Origin: Bacillus sp. USDA818B3_A
Lineage (GTDB): Bacteria > Bacillota > Bacilli > Bacillales > Cytobacillaceae
Length of the DNA: 64,000 bases
Direction of reading: 5' to 3'
NCBI RefSeq assembly: GCF_009928415.1
Contig: NZ_JAABNN010000004.1
Span: 1-64,000, forward strand
Shown in pieces: positions 37,504 to 47,600 of this stretch (position 1 is its first letter; each line of letters begins with the position of its first letter). The notes below the pieces were generated by a model. The model saw only the letters and a program-made list of their open reading frames with translations, did no database searches and was not told the DNA's origin. The translations under genes were made by a program, and so were the position numbers.

Positions 37504-37525
37504 AAAAAAAAGAAGTTGCCTTCTT
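37504..37525 (-). terminator. Possible weak attenuator in the eps leader
   Basis: On the minus strand a short hairpin (AAGAAG, loop GCAA, CTTCTT) is followed by eight T residues. The stem is AT-rich, so termination would be partial. It lies between the predicted eps promoter and epsA, before the EAR element. Confidence 0.35.
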
Positions 37526-37597
37526 ATTATTCTCAAATCCGTATTGTTTCTCCAAAAAACCCCATTCAATAATAAGTTAAAGTTCATCTATATTCAT

Positions 37598-37626
37598 AAT
37601 ATAGTTCTTTAAAAAGAACAAGTCAA
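37598..37626 (-). promoter_or_regulatory. Predicted eps operon promoter
   Basis: On the minus strand TTGACT (37626-37621) and TATATT (37603-37598) are separated by 17 bases, a good SigA-type arrangement. The SinR-type palindrome at 37604-37619 fills the spacer, so a bound repressor would block polymerase. Confidence 0.6.
37604..37619. promoter_or_regulatory. SinR-type operator in the eps promoter
   Basis: GTTCTTTAAAAAGAAC is two perfect inverted copies of the SinR half-site GTTCTYT separated by two bases. It occupies the spacer between the predicted -35 and -10 elements of the eps promoter. Confidence 0.75.
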
Positions 37627-37674
37627 TAAAATAATTTTTATTTTTTCTAATTTTATTATTCTATTAAATAAAAG

Positions 37675-37705
37675 GCCCCAATACATTGTTACATTGCATT
37701 AGGGC
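37675..37705 (-). terminator. Terminator after the lasso-type precursor
   Basis: On the minus strand an 11-bp stem (GCCCTAATGCA with TGTATTGGGGC, two G-U pairs) is followed by a T-rich run. It separates the peptide unit from the eps promoter less than 50 bases further on. Confidence 0.8.
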
Positions 37706-37722
37706 ACACACTTCACATACGA

Positions 37723-37878
37723 TTAACTAGTAAAACGTCTCCAAGTCTCAGGATTATTTGGGTCTACTGCTTTTCCCGGCACATATGCTTCGTCCGTATA
37801 TGGTCCCCACATAGTCGATGCCATTGTCATTTTAACATCAAGTACCTCTAATTGAGGCTGTTTCCATTCCTTTTTCAT
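37723..37878 (-). CDS. Lasso-peptide-like precursor (paeninodin-type leader)
   Basis: A 51-codon frame starts at ATG 37878 after GGAGGTGATAAG, directly following the synthetase stop codon. The N-terminal part, MKKEWKQPQLEVLDVKMTMA, is typical of paeninodin-family lasso precursors, with a W-x-x-P-x-L recognition motif and TM before the expected cleavage site. The predicted core begins around ASTMWGPYTDE and ends NNPETWRRFTS. With cleavage after TM the ring acceptor Asp is at core position 10; with cleavage after TMA it is at 9. The core is about 31 residues, longer than usual. The gene ends in a strong terminator. Confidence 0.75.
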   Translation of the reverse strand: MKKEWKQPQLEVLDVKMTMASTMWGPYTDEAYVPGKAVDPNNPETWRRFTS

Positions 37879-37893
37879 TCTTATCACCTCCTT

Positions 37894-39834
37894 TTATGTG
37901 TAGTTTTTAATAAATCTGTGGACAATTATGGCCCTCATTAGGATTTTAAAATGAGGATCTGTAGCACTTTCTGGATTAGGATATTCCTTTACTTTTGAAA
38001 CAGCTTCCCTAATGACCTTGTCATTGATAAATTCAAAAATTTGATTGTCCCTAATCATCTCCTGAAGTTCCTTTTTGAAGGAGCCCCATACAGGGGCCAT
38101 TCGATGGACCCAATCCGCACCTTGTACACCACTAATCTTTTGGTTTAACCGAACTTTATCAGGTAAATAACTTTCTGTTGCCCTTCGGATTAGTGCACGG
38201 TCAAGCCCATTTTGAACGTATTGTTCTTCTGGTAAGGATAAGCAAAAACGAATGACACGCAAGTCATTTGAAGGGTCACGTTTCCATAATGAATACCTTA
38301 AGGAAAGTTTTGATGCAATAGTATTACTTGCATTCCAATGAAAGACATCTTCAAAATGTTGGTTTCTTTGTTCATAAATATTAGTGGTTGCAAACCATCC
38401 TGTTCCATCCATTCCATGATCTTTCAATTTTTCTATAACATTTGTTTTTTTTTCAAACTCTGGATTGATCATTTTTGGAAATATATAAGATGAGTCTACT
38501 TGGGGTACACGATATAAAAATGGAAAGGCCTCTCTGCTCAGGGCAGAGAAAAGCAGTAATCTACTTGCACCCGCTTTTTGACTATACTGTTTTAATTCTT
38601 TAAGCAAGTGCACCAGCTTTAGCTTCTTTAAAAGTGTTACATAATAATCAAAAGCTGAGCCCCAAGATATACTTAGATTACCTCTTCCTCCATTTAGCAG
38701 GACTCCAATTTTTTGATCATGAGCTTTTTCAAACATCCCTTTTAACCAGTAAGAGTTTTCGAAAAATTTATATGGCATCTCCATAATCTCTAGAAAACTA
38801 TCAATTTCAGAAAAAGGCTCCCTTCCTTCGAAGGCAAAATACTTATCTGAAATATTACCTACATGTTGTACGGTTGCTTTAATAAAAGGTGTCTCATCTG
38901 GCATTAAATGATTTGGAGTAAAATCTTTAAAATCTTGAGGAGGAATATAGCTTAAGGTATGTAATTTCTTCCCCTCTAATTTAAGGAGTTTAGATGCAAA
39001 GCTAACAATCGATCCAGAATCTAACCCGCCACTTAATTGCGCTCCAACATCATGGTATGTGCGCAACCTAGAAGAAACTGCTTGTTGAAATATTTCCTGA
39101 AAAGCTTCAACATACTCTAGATTGGATTTAAGTCGCAATGACTCGCCTGGCTTTAATAGACAATATTGTTTAAGTGTTAACTTTCCATTCACTATTGAAA
39201 AACTGTGTGAAGGAGGTAATTGAAAAATTTCTTTATAGGGGGTGGCATCAGCTTCGACCACATCAATCATTCCAACAATGGCTAAATACTGAGCCAACCA
39301 CTGTTCATTTAGTTTTTTTTCTATTTTTGGGAGAGCTAATAATGGTTTGATTGTAGAACAAAATGAAAATGTCTGTTGATTATAGTTAAAATATAGCGTC
39401 CTACTCCCAGAAAAGTCTCTAGCACCAAAAAGTTTCCGTTTTCTTTCATCCCAAATAATAAAAGCAAAATCACCTATTAGATATTTGGGTGAATCTTCTT
39501 CCCATTTATGATAGGAAAGCAAGATAAGTTCACTATCAGTAATTTCTTTTTGTTTCCATTTATCAACTTGTAGTCGCTCATATAGTTCTTCCCGATTATC
39601 AATAATGGCATCTGCTGTAATGGCTAACTTCCTTTCATGATCAAAATAAGGAAGTTTTTCACCCTTAGATTCAGGTGTAATCCACTGTGCATGGCAACCT
39701 AGGAAAACCCTTTCATTATTCCAGGATTGAACATCATCAGCTGGAAAGGTCTCTAACTCTTTCATCAGCTTTTTTCCGTGCTCTAAATTGATTGGTTCAT
39801 CGTTTACCTGATAGATTCCTGCAATAGCACTCAT
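37894..39834 (-). CDS. Lasso peptide macrolactam synthetase (asparagine synthetase B family)
   Basis: This 646-residue protein has an N-terminal glutaminase-like domain that begins MSAIAGI, so the catalytic Cys2 of true asparagine synthetases is a Ser and glutaminase activity is lost. The C-terminal ATP-pyrophosphatase domain has the signature LSGGLDSGSIVSFASK near residue 268. This combination is typical of lasso cyclases, which adenylate an Asp or Glu side chain and close the ring on the core N-terminus. The start has AGGAG. The 51-residue precursor gene follows after 15 bases. No gene for an RRE protein, a leader peptidase or an exporter lies beside it. Confidence 0.85.
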   Translation of the reverse strand: MSAIAGIYQVNDEPINLEHGKKLMKELETFPADDVQSWNNERVFLGCHAQWITPESKGEKLPYFDHERKLAITADAIIDNREELYERLQVDKWKQKEITDSELILLSYHKWEEDSPKYLIGDFAFIIWDERKRKLFGARDFSGSRTLYFNYNQQTFSFCSTIKPLLALPKIEKKLNEQWLAQYLAIVGMIDVVEADATPYKEIFQLPPSHSFSIVNGKLTLKQYCLLKPGESLRLKSNLEYVEAFQEIFQQAVSSRLRTYHDVGAQLSGGLDSGSIVSFASKLLKLEGKKLHTLSYIPPQDFKDFTPNHLMPDETPFIKATVQHVGNISDKYFAFEGREPFSEIDSFLEIMEMPYKFFENSYWLKGMFEKAHDQKIGVLLNGGRGNLSISWGSAFDYYVTLLKKLKLVHLLKELKQYSQKAGASRLLLFSALSREAFPFLYRVPQVDSSYIFPKMINPEFEKKTNVIEKLKDHGMDGTGWFATTNIYEQRNQHFEDVFHWNASNTIASKLSLRYSLWKRDPSNDLRVIRFCLSLPEEQYVQNGLDRALIRRATESYLPDKVRLNQKISGVQGADWVHRMAPVWGSFKKELQEMIRDNQIFEFINDKVIREAVSKVKEYPNPESATDPHFKILMRAIIVHRFIKNYT

Positions 39835-39867
39835 GCTTTTCTCCTACTAGATATAAGTTTAACTAAT

Positions 39868-39883
39868 GTTCATTAAATAGAAC
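39868..39883. promoter_or_regulatory. SinR-type palindrome in the synthetase leader
   Basis: GTTCATTAAATAGAAC is a perfect GTTC-N8-GAAC palindrome about 35 bases upstream of the synthetase start, 136 bases from the promoter-proximal copy. Confidence 0.6.
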
Positions 39884-40003
39884 ATTAATTCCATGCTTCA
39901 ATAAACAGATTACTCTAATTTCATAAACCTGGGAGTTATGTTATAAGTTATTAAATGTTATCTATCAAACCACAATACTTTATACCTGTTTTTCATATCT
40001 TTA

Positions 40004-40019
40004 GTTCTTTATTTAGAAC
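40004..40019. promoter_or_regulatory. SinR-type operator at the lasso promoter
   Basis: GTTCTTTATTTAGAAC is a perfect GTTC-N8-GAAC palindrome just downstream of the predicted -10 of the synthetase promoter, a position suited to repression. Confidence 0.7.
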
Positions 40020-40032
40020 GACCAATAAATTT

Positions 40033-40061
40033 ATAATATAATCTGCTTCAATCACTGTCAA
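40033..40061 (-). promoter_or_regulatory. Predicted promoter of the lasso unit
   Basis: On the minus strand TTGACA (40061-40056) and TATTAT (40038-40033) are 17 bases apart, a near-consensus SigA promoter. It implies a leader of roughly 190 bases carrying two SinR-type palindromes. Confidence 0.65.
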
Positions 40062-40146
40062 CATTTTTCAAGCTAACTGTTTATATATTTTCCATTATTT
40101 AATTAAAGCTAGTTTCTTCATTAATATTCCTATTTTGAAAAACAAA

Positions 40147-40175
40147 TTGACATAACACGAAATTTGTAGTAAATT
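40147..40175 (+). promoter_or_regulatory. Predicted met operon promoter
   Basis: TTGACA (40147-40152) is followed after 17 bases by TAAATT (40170-40175), placing transcription start shortly before the S-box riboswitch. Confidence 0.55.
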
Positions 40176-40198
40176 TTATAAATAATCTAAATAATGTG

Positions 40199-40313
40199 TT
40201 CTTATCAAGAGAGGTTGAGGGAAGGGCCCTGCGACGCCTCAGCAACCTTCAATGTTTTTTCTCATTGAAAAGGTGCTAAGTCCTGCAAATTTACTAATTT
40301 GCAAGATAAGAAG
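40199..40313 (+). promoter_or_regulatory. SAM-I (S-box) riboswitch
   Basis: The stretch shows the classic S-box layout. P1 is TTCTTATC (40199-40206) paired with GATAAGAA (40305-40312). Inside are AGAGGTTGAGGGAAGGGCCC, GCCTCAGCAACC and GGTGCTAAGTCC. The 3' P1 strand (TAAGAAGAA, 40307-40315) can alternatively pair with TTCTTCTTA (40342-40350) in the terminator, giving an antiterminator. High S-adenosylmethionine would therefore stop transcription of the methionine operon. Confidence 0.95.
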
Positions 40314-40337
40314 AATGACAAATGTGCTGCCTGCAAA

Positions 40338-40370
40338 AGTCTTCTTCTTATAAGAAGACTTTTTTTATTT
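40338..40370 (+). terminator. S-box-controlled intrinsic terminator
   Basis: A 9-bp stem, AGTCTTCTT with AAGAAGACT, is followed by a run of T. It overlaps the antiterminator pairing with the riboswitch P1 strand. Confidence 0.92.
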
Positions 40371-40440
40371 ATCTAAAAGCTTTAACACGTAATCGCGTTA
40401 GAGTTGAACTTATACTATTTAACTACAAGGAGTGTCCGAT

Positions 40441-41553
40441 ATGTACAAAATCGATACAAAACTAGCCCAAATTGGTAACCGCAGCGAAACAACAACGGGA
40501 ACAGTAAACCCGCCTGTATACTTCTCAACAGCCTTCCGCCATGAGGGAATCGGGCAATCTACCGGGTTTGACTATACACGAACAGGAAATCCAACACGCC
40601 AGCTGCTTGAAAAAACGATCGCTGATTTGGAAGGTGCCGATCAAGGATTTGCTACTAGCTCTGGTATGGCAGCTATCCAACTGATCCTAGCATTATTTGA
40701 ATCTGGTGACGAATGGATCGTGAGTGAAGATCTATATGGCGGAACTTATCGCTTATTAGAAAAAGGCTATAAAAAATGGGGCTTAAAGACTCAATATGTA
40801 AATACATGTTGTCCGGAAGATGTTGAGAAAAAAATCACCACGCAAACAAAAGCGATTTTCTTAGAAACACCAACCAATCCGTTGATGCAGGAATCTGATA
40901 TTGCGGCGATTTCAAAAATTGCAAAGCAGCATGGACTATTGTTAATCGTGGACAATACGTTCTATACACCACTTTTACAACAGCCAATCAGCCTTGGGGC
41001 AGATATTGTTATCCATAGCGGCACGAAATACCTTGGAGGTCATAATGACGTCTTAGCCGGCTTAGTTGTAGCAAAAGGAAAAGAGATTTGCGAAGCGCTG
41101 GCTTTCCATCATAATGGTGCTGGAGCAGTCTTGAGTCCATTTGACTCTTGGTTATTAATGCGCGGAATGAAGACATTGTCCCTAAGAATGGAACGCCATG
41201 AAAAGAATGCAAAGGCCATCGTAGAGTTCTTTTCCCAGCATGATGCTGTAACCGATGTTCTTTACCCAGGCCGCGGCGGAATGGTTTCCTTCAGAATCAA
41301 GGACGAAGCATGGGTAAATCCATTCTTACAGAATTTAAATCTAATTAGTTTTGCCGAAAGCTTAGGCGGCACAGAAAGCTTCATTACTTATCCAGCAACT
41401 CAGACACATATGGATATCCCAGAAGAGATCCGCATTGCTGCTGGTGTTTGCAATCGTTTATTACGTTTCTCAGTTGGAATTGAAGATTCACAAGATATTA
41501 TTGAAGATTTACATCACGCATTCGCTAAAGTTCAGGAAGGGGTAATTGCATAA
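40441..41553 (+). CDS. metI: Cystathionine gamma-synthase / O-acetylhomoserine thiolyase
   Basis: This 370-residue PLP enzyme uses ATG 40441 after AAGGAG; a GTG three codons earlier is too close. It has TGFDYTRTGNPTR, SGMAAIQLILALF, ETPTNPLM, DNTFYTPLL and the PLP lysine in SGTKYLGGH near residue 196. MetI joins O-acetylhomoserine with cysteine or sulfide. It is the first gene after the S-box and overlaps metC by the TAATG junction. Confidence 0.93.
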   Translation: MYKIDTKLAQIGNRSETTTGTVNPPVYFSTAFRHEGIGQSTGFDYTRTGNPTRQLLEKTIADLEGADQGFATSSGMAAIQLILALFESGDEWIVSEDLYGGTYRLLEKGYKKWGLKTQYVNTCCPEDVEKKITTQTKAIFLETPTNPLMQESDIAAISKIAKQHGLLLIVDNTFYTPLLQQPISLGADIVIHSGTKYLGGHNDVLAGLVVAKGKEICEALAFHHNGAGAVLSPFDSWLLMRGMKTLSLRMERHEKNAKAIVEFFSQHDAVTDVLYPGRGGMVSFRIKDEAWVNPFLQNLNLISFAESLGGTESFITYPATQTHMDIPEEIRIAAGVCNRLLRFSVGIEDSQDIIEDLHHAFAKVQEGVIA

Positions 41554-42743
41554 TGGCACACGAAGAATTTAGTTTTGAAACCAGACTGCTTCACAACAAA
41601 CATAAAATTGATCCGGTAACTGGGGCGGTTAGTGTTCCTATTCAGCATGCTTCTACCTTCCATCAATCTGACTTTGATTCGTTTGGTAAGTATGATTATG
41701 GCCGCAGTTTAAACCCAACAAGGGAAGCACTGGAAGATGTGATTGCGGAACTTGAGGGCGGTGTGAAAGGATTTGCTTTTGCGTCAGGAATGGCAGCTAT
41801 TTCAACTGCCTTCCTTCTTCTATCCTCTGGTGACCATATTGTGATTACTGAGGATGTTTACGGCGGTACCTTCCGTATGGTAACCCAAGTTCTTACAAGA
41901 CTTGGAATTGAGCATACGTTTGTGGATATGACCAATTTAGATGAAGTGAAAGACGCCATTCAGCCGAATACGAAAGCTTTTTATGTGGAAACACCATCCA
42001 ATCCATTAATGAAAGTAACAGATATCAAAGCGGTCAGTGAGATTGCAAAGGAAATCGGTGCATTAACCTTTGTTGATAACACATTCCTTACTCCATACCA
42101 CCAGAAGCCATTGCTACTAGGGGCAGATGTCGTGCTTCATAGTGCGACTAAGTTCTTGGCAGGTCATAGTGATGTCGTGGCAGGACTTGCTGTTGTTAAA
42201 GATGAAGAGTTGGCTAAAAGACTAGGATTCTTACAAAATAGTTTCGGTGCGATTCTAGGTGTTCAAGATGCATGGCTTGTATTACGTGGAATCAAGACTC
42301 TGTCTGTTCGTCTCGAACAATCACAAAAAGCAGCGATTAAAATAGCAGAGTTTTTAGATGTACACCCACTTGTAGAGAAGGTTCATTATCCAGGGCTCGA
42401 AAGCCACCCGCAATATGCAATTCAAAAAGAGCAAGCCGATGGTCCAGGAGCAGTTTTATCCTTTGAACTAGCGACTGAAGATGCCCTTCGTACGTTTGTT
42501 GCGAATGTGAAAATACCTGTTTTTGCGGTAAGCTTAGGAGCAGTTGAATCGATTCTTTCTTATCCAGCAAAAATGTCTCACGCGGCGATGTCTCGCGAAG
42601 ACCGCCTGCAACGAGGAATTACCGATGGACTTGTCCGCTTATCGGTTGGTCTTGAAAATCCAGATGACTTGATTAAGGATTTCTCTCAAGCCCTTGAGGA
42701 GGTACGTGCAAAACATTTGGTTTTACATCAAGGAGAGTCATAA
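41553..42743 (+). CDS. metC: Cystathionine beta-lyase
   Basis: This 396-residue PLP enzyme of the trans-sulfuration family has KYDYGRSLNPTREALE, ASGMAAISTAFLLL, ETPSNPLMKVTDI, DNTFLTPYHQKPL and the PLP lysine in SATKFLAGHSDV near residue 199. It cleaves cystathionine to homocysteine. It is translationally coupled to metI and follows the same metIC order as other Bacilli. Confidence 0.93.
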   Translation: MAHEEFSFETRLLHNKHKIDPVTGAVSVPIQHASTFHQSDFDSFGKYDYGRSLNPTREALEDVIAELEGGVKGFAFASGMAAISTAFLLLSSGDHIVITEDVYGGTFRMVTQVLTRLGIEHTFVDMTNLDEVKDAIQPNTKAFYVETPSNPLMKVTDIKAVSEIAKEIGALTFVDNTFLTPYHQKPLLLGADVVLHSATKFLAGHSDVVAGLAVVKDEELAKRLGFLQNSFGAILGVQDAWLVLRGIKTLSVRLEQSQKAAIKIAEFLDVHPLVEKVHYPGLESHPQYAIQKEQADGPGAVLSFELATEDALRTFVANVKIPVFAVSLGAVESILSYPAKMSHAAMSREDRLQRGITDGLVRLSVGLENPDDLIKDFSQALEEVRAKHLVLHQGES

Positions 42744-42746
42744 ACA

Positions 42747-44606
42747 ATGAATCTATTAGAAAAATTACAAAATCAAATTTTAATAGCTGATGGTGCGATG
42801 GGCACGCTGCTTTATTCATTTGGGTTGGATTCCTGTTCGGAGGAATTAAACATTTCTCAAGCCGAACAAATCCAAAATATCCATCGGGCCTATATTGACG
42901 CTGGCGCAGATGTCATTCAAACCCACACCTATGCTGCAAACTATTTAAAGTTGCAGCGGTATGGATTAGAAGACTCGGTAAAGGAAATCAATAGCGCCGC
43001 CGTTCGTAATGCAAAAAAAGCTGCCCAATCGAATGCATATGTGCTCGGGACGATTGGCGGCAATCGCGGGATTAAAACGAGTTCCATAACAATAGAAGAA
43101 TTAAAACGAAGCTTCCGTGAGCAATTATATTGTTTGCTGATGGAAGGTGTCGATGGATTATTGTTTGAGACCTTTTACGACCTAGAAGAACTTGAAACTG
43201 TCCTTACGATTGCACGGAAGGAAACCAAGCTGCCAATCATTACTCAGGTTTCCCTTTCCGAACCTGGATTTTTACATGACCGTACTCCTGTGAATGACGC
43301 ATTAAAAAGGCTGGAAGGTCTTGGCGCCGATGTGGTCGGCCTGAACTGCCGGTTAGGCCCGCACCATATGTTGTTAGCGTTGGAGCAAGTTGAAATTCCG
43401 AAGCATAGCTTCCTTTCAGCCTATCCAAATGCCAGTCTTCCAACCTATACAGATGGAAAGTTTCATTATGAAGGTGATGCGGATTATTTTCAGAAATCAG
43501 CGCAAAACTTTAGAAATGAAGGCGTACGCTTGCTTGGGGGCTGCTGTGGTACCACGCCCGATCACATTCGCGGTTTTGCGGCAGAGTTAAAGAACAGTAT
43601 CCCTGTGACTGAAAAAGTTGTAAAATTGCAACAAAAGAAGATTGTTGTCGAATCTGCTCCGAAACGGGAATACACTCCCCTGCAGGAAATCGTTAAAGAA
43701 CGGCCTTCTGTTATTGTTGAGCTGGATCCTCCTCGGAAGCTGGATACGACTAAATTTTTCGAAGGAGCTAAAGCTCTTAAGGAAGCGGGCATTGATTCGA
43801 TTACACTAGCAGATAACTCGCTGGCAACCGTTCGAATTTCTAATGAGTCTTTAGGCTATCTTTTAAAAAGTGAATTGGGGATGCGGCCGCTGATTCATCT
43901 TGCCTGCCGCGACCGTAATATTATCGGACTTCAATCTCACTTAATGGGCCTTCATACCCTTGGCATGCATGATGTCCTTGCAATTACAGGCGACCCGGCC
44001 AGAGTTGGGGATTTCCCTGGTGCCTCTTCTGTTTATGATGTATCCTCATTTGAATTGATTCAAATGATTAAACAGATGAACGAGGGCTTATCCTTCTCCG
44101 GTAAAGACCTGGGGCAAAAAACAGCCTTTAGTGTGGCGGGAGCTTTTAATCCGAATGTCCGCTCAGTCGAGAAAGCTGTAAAGCGTTTGGAAAAAAAGAT
44201 TCAATACGGTGCCGATTATTTCATTTCTCAGCCTGTTTTTTCTGAGGAGAAATTGATTGAAGTCTATGAACATACGAAACATCTAGATGCACCGGTTTAT
44301 ATTGGCCTAATGCCATTAACAGGCAGTAAAAATGCAGAGTTTTTACACAATGAAGTGCCTGGAATCAAGATTGCCGACTCGATTCGCGACCGGATGGCTT
44401 CGTTGAATGACAATCCGATTGCAGCCGCTAGAGAAGGCGTGGCGATTACCAAGTCACTCATTGATACTGCATTAGATTTATTCAATGGAATTTATTTAAT
44501 TACACCATTCCTGCGTTATGAAATGACCGCTGAACTGGCTCTATATGCCAACCAGCGAGCAAGTGAGATTAGGGGGGCCAGCTATGCCGAAAACACCATT
44601 TTCTGA
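42747..44606 (+). CDS. yitJ: Bifunctional homocysteine S-methyltransferase / methylenetetrahydrofolate reductase
   Basis: This 619-residue fusion has an N-terminal homocysteine-binding barrel (about 1-290; [10 protein letters not shown], then the zinc cysteines in GGCCGTTP near 263) and a C-terminal flavin-dependent methylenetetrahydrofolate reductase domain (about 310-600; [23 protein letters not shown]-like block). It supplies methyl-tetrahydrofolate for methionine formation. It starts after AAGGAGAG and overlaps metH by 23 bases. The arrangement is standard for Bacillus methionine loci. Confidence 0.93.
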   Translation: MNLLEKLQNQILIADGAMGTLLYSFGLDSCSEELNISQAEQIQNIHRAYIDAGADVIQTHTYAANYLKLQRYGLEDSVKEINSAAVRNAKKAAQSNAYVLGTIGGNRGIKTSSITIEELKRSFREQLYCLLMEGVDGLLFETFYDLEELETVLTIARKETKLPIITQVSLSEPGFLHDRTPVNDALKRLEGLGADVVGLNCRLGPHHMLLALEQVEIPKHSFLSAYPNASLPTYTDGKFHYEGDADYFQKSAQNFRNEGVRLLGGCCGTTPDHIRGFAAELKNSIPVTEKVVKLQQKKIVVESAPKREYTPLQEIVKERPSVIVELDPPRKLDTTKFFEGAKALKEAGIDSITLADNSLATVRISNESLGYLLKSELGMRPLIHLACRDRNIIGLQSHLMGLHTLGMHDVLAITGDPARVGDFPGASSVYDVSSFELIQMIKQMNEGLSFSGKDLGQKTAFSVAGAFNPNVRSVEKAVKRLEKKIQYGADYFISQPVFSEEKLIEVYEHTKHLDAPVYIGLMPLTGSKNAEFLHNEVPGIKIADSIRDRMASLNDNPIAAAREGVAITKSLIDTALDLFNGIYLITPFLRYEMTAELALYANQRASEIRGASYAENTIF

Positions 44607-47600
44607 ACAACTTAAAAAGCGCATCTTAGTCATGGACGGTGCAATGGGTACGATGCTGCAGCAAGCCAATCTTACAGCCGAGGATTTTGGCGGTGAAGAG
44701 TACGAGGGCTGTAATGAACACCTTGTTTTAACAGCTCCTTCCGTCATTTCCCGTATTCACCGTGAATACTTAGAGGCTGGTGCAGACATCATTGAAACGA
44801 ATACGTTCGGGGCAACAAGCCTTGTTTTGGACGAATATGAACTTGGATATAAAGCTTATGAGATTAATAAAATCGCGGCGATGCTTGCTGTCCGGGAAGT
44901 GATGAGCGTTTCGACGGATGAATGGCCACGTTATGTAGCAGGATCCATGGGTCCGACTACGAAAACATTAAGTGTCACTGGGGGCACTACCTTCGACGCC
45001 CTCTCTGCCACTTATGAGGAGCAGGCGATTGGTTTAATTGACGGCGGCGTTGATTTACTTTTATTAGAAACAAGCCAGGACTTATTGAACGTAAAGGCTG
45101 GTTTCGTTGGGATTCAAAGTGCTTTTTCAAAAACAGGCAAAACCTTGCCGATCTTTATTTCAGGTACCATCGAACCGATGGGAACCACATTGGCTGGACA
45201 AACGATTGAATCGTTCTTTATTTCTGTTGAACACATGAATCCTATCGCTGTCGGTCTTAACTGTGCGACGGGCCCTGAATTCATGCAGGACCATATTCGT
45301 TCACTATCAGGTTTATCAACAGTAGCGGTCAGCTGCTATCCAAATGCCGGCTTGCCTGATGAAGATGGCCACTACCATGAAACACCGGAAATATTGGCGA
45401 AGAAGCTGTCCGATTTTGCTGCCCATGGCTGGTTGAATATTGTCGGCGGCTGCTGCGGAACAACACCTGAGCATATCAAGGCGATTGCTGACGCGATGAA
45501 GGAATATCAGCCTCGTCCATTCCAATCATCCACAACGCACATGGTGTCAGGGATTGATCCATTTATTTATGATGATCCTACCTTAAGACCGATCATGGTT
45601 GGGGAACGGACAAATGTTATTGGTTCTCGGAAGTTCAAACGATTAATTACCGAAGGCAAATTTGAAGAAGCTTCAGAAGTTGCCCGTGCACAGGTAAAGG
45701 GCGGCGCCCATGTTATTGATATTTGTCTTGCCGACCCAGATCGTGACGAAATAGTTGATATGGAGAATTTTATAAAAGAAGTTGTTAAAAAAGTAAAAGT
45801 GCCGCTTGTCATTGATTCTACTGATGAAAAGGTCATTGAAAGAGCCCTCAAGTATTCCCAAGGGAAAGCGATTATCAATTCGATTAACCTTGAGGATGGA
45901 GAAGAGCGCTTTGAAGCGATTGTACCTTTGATTCACCGTTACGGTGCGGCTGTTGTTGTCGGAACGATTGATGAAGAAGGAATGGGTGTTTCAGCTGAAC
46001 GCAAACTGGCGATTGCCAAACGTTCCCATGACCTGTTAGTCAATAAATATGGGCTAAAGTCACAGGATCTGATTTTTGACCCGCTTGTGTTCCCTGTGGG
46101 TACAGGTGATGAACAATATATCGGCTCAGCAAAAGCGACCGTTGATGGAATTCGAATGATTAAAGAAGCCTTGCCAAATGTGCAGACCATCCTTGGAATC
46201 AGTAACGTTTCCTTCGGGCTGCCTCCTGTTGGACGGGAAGTGCTGAATTCAGTTTTCCTTTACCATTGTACGCAGGCTGGCTTGGATTATGCGATTGTGA
46301 ATACCGAAAAGCTTGAGCGGTTTGCTTCCATCTCTAAGGATGAAGTTCAACTAGCGGAAGCTTTGTTATTTGATACAACCGATGAAACATTAGCTACTTT
46401 TACTGAGTTTTATCGCGGGAAAAAGAAGGAAGCAAAGACCACTATTCCTAATATGACATTAGAAGAACGCCTTGCCTATTATGTGATTGAGGGCACAAAG
46501 GAAGGTCTGCTCCCGGATTTAGAGATAGCCCTTTCTACGTACCCTGCTCCACTTGATATTATTAATGGTCCATTAATGGATGGCATGAAAGAGGTTGGCC
46601 GTCTGTTTAATGACAACCAGTTAATTGTGGCGGAGGTTCTGCAAAGTGCCGAAGTGATGAAAGCTTCAGTTTCCTTCCTTGAGCCTCATATGGAAAAAGG
46701 CGATGTGTCTGCTTCAAAAGGTAAAGTTATTTTAGCAACCGTTAAAGGTGATGTTCACGATATCGGTAAAAACCTTGTTGATATTATTTTAAGCAATAAT
46801 GGTTATGATGTTGTCGACTTGGGAATTAAAGTTACTCCAACAGAATTGGTGCAAGCCATTCGTGAAGAGAAGCCTGATATGGTTGGGTTGTCCGGTTTGC
46901 TGGTTAAATCAGCACAGCAGATGGTGTTAACTGCCCAAGACATGAAGGAAGCTGGAATTTCTGTGCCGATACTAGTTGGCGGTGCAGCCCTTTCTCGCAA
47001 GTTCACTGACACGAGGATTGCCAAGGAATATGATGGCCTAGTTCTTTATGCAAAGGATGCCATGAACGGTCTATCGCTTGCCAACCAATTGCAGTCACCG
47101 GAAGAATATCAGAAGCTGTTGGATGATAAAGCAGAAAAGCTGGCGGCATTGGATGTACCAAGGGAATTACCTGCCCGTCCAGCGAGTTCCGTTGCGGTAA
47201 AAGTGAAACCGGCGGTGTCAACAGAGGTACCTGTTTTTACACCGATGGATACGAAAAGGCATATTTTAAGATCTTATTCTCTATCTCATATTGAGCCGTA
47301 TATTAATATGCAAATGTTAATCGGGCATCATCTTGGTTTGAAAGGAAAACTTTCTAAGCTGCTTGCAGAGAAGGATGAAAAGGCCTTAAAAATCAAAGGG
47401 ACAGTTGATCAATTGTTAGCAGATGCCAGTGCAAATAACTGGATTACACCTGCAGCATCCTATCAATTCTTCCCGGCCCAATCGGACGGTAATAAGGTAT
47501 TTATCTATGATCCAGAAGATCAAAAGACCATTATTGAAACCTTTGATTTCCCTCGTCAGGAATCCGCACCATTCCTTTGTTTAGCTGACTTTTTAAAGTC

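Noticed and set aside
45567-45936. Minus-strand frames inside metH
   Set aside because: They are antisense shadows of a full-length, well-conserved methionine synthase, without start signals.
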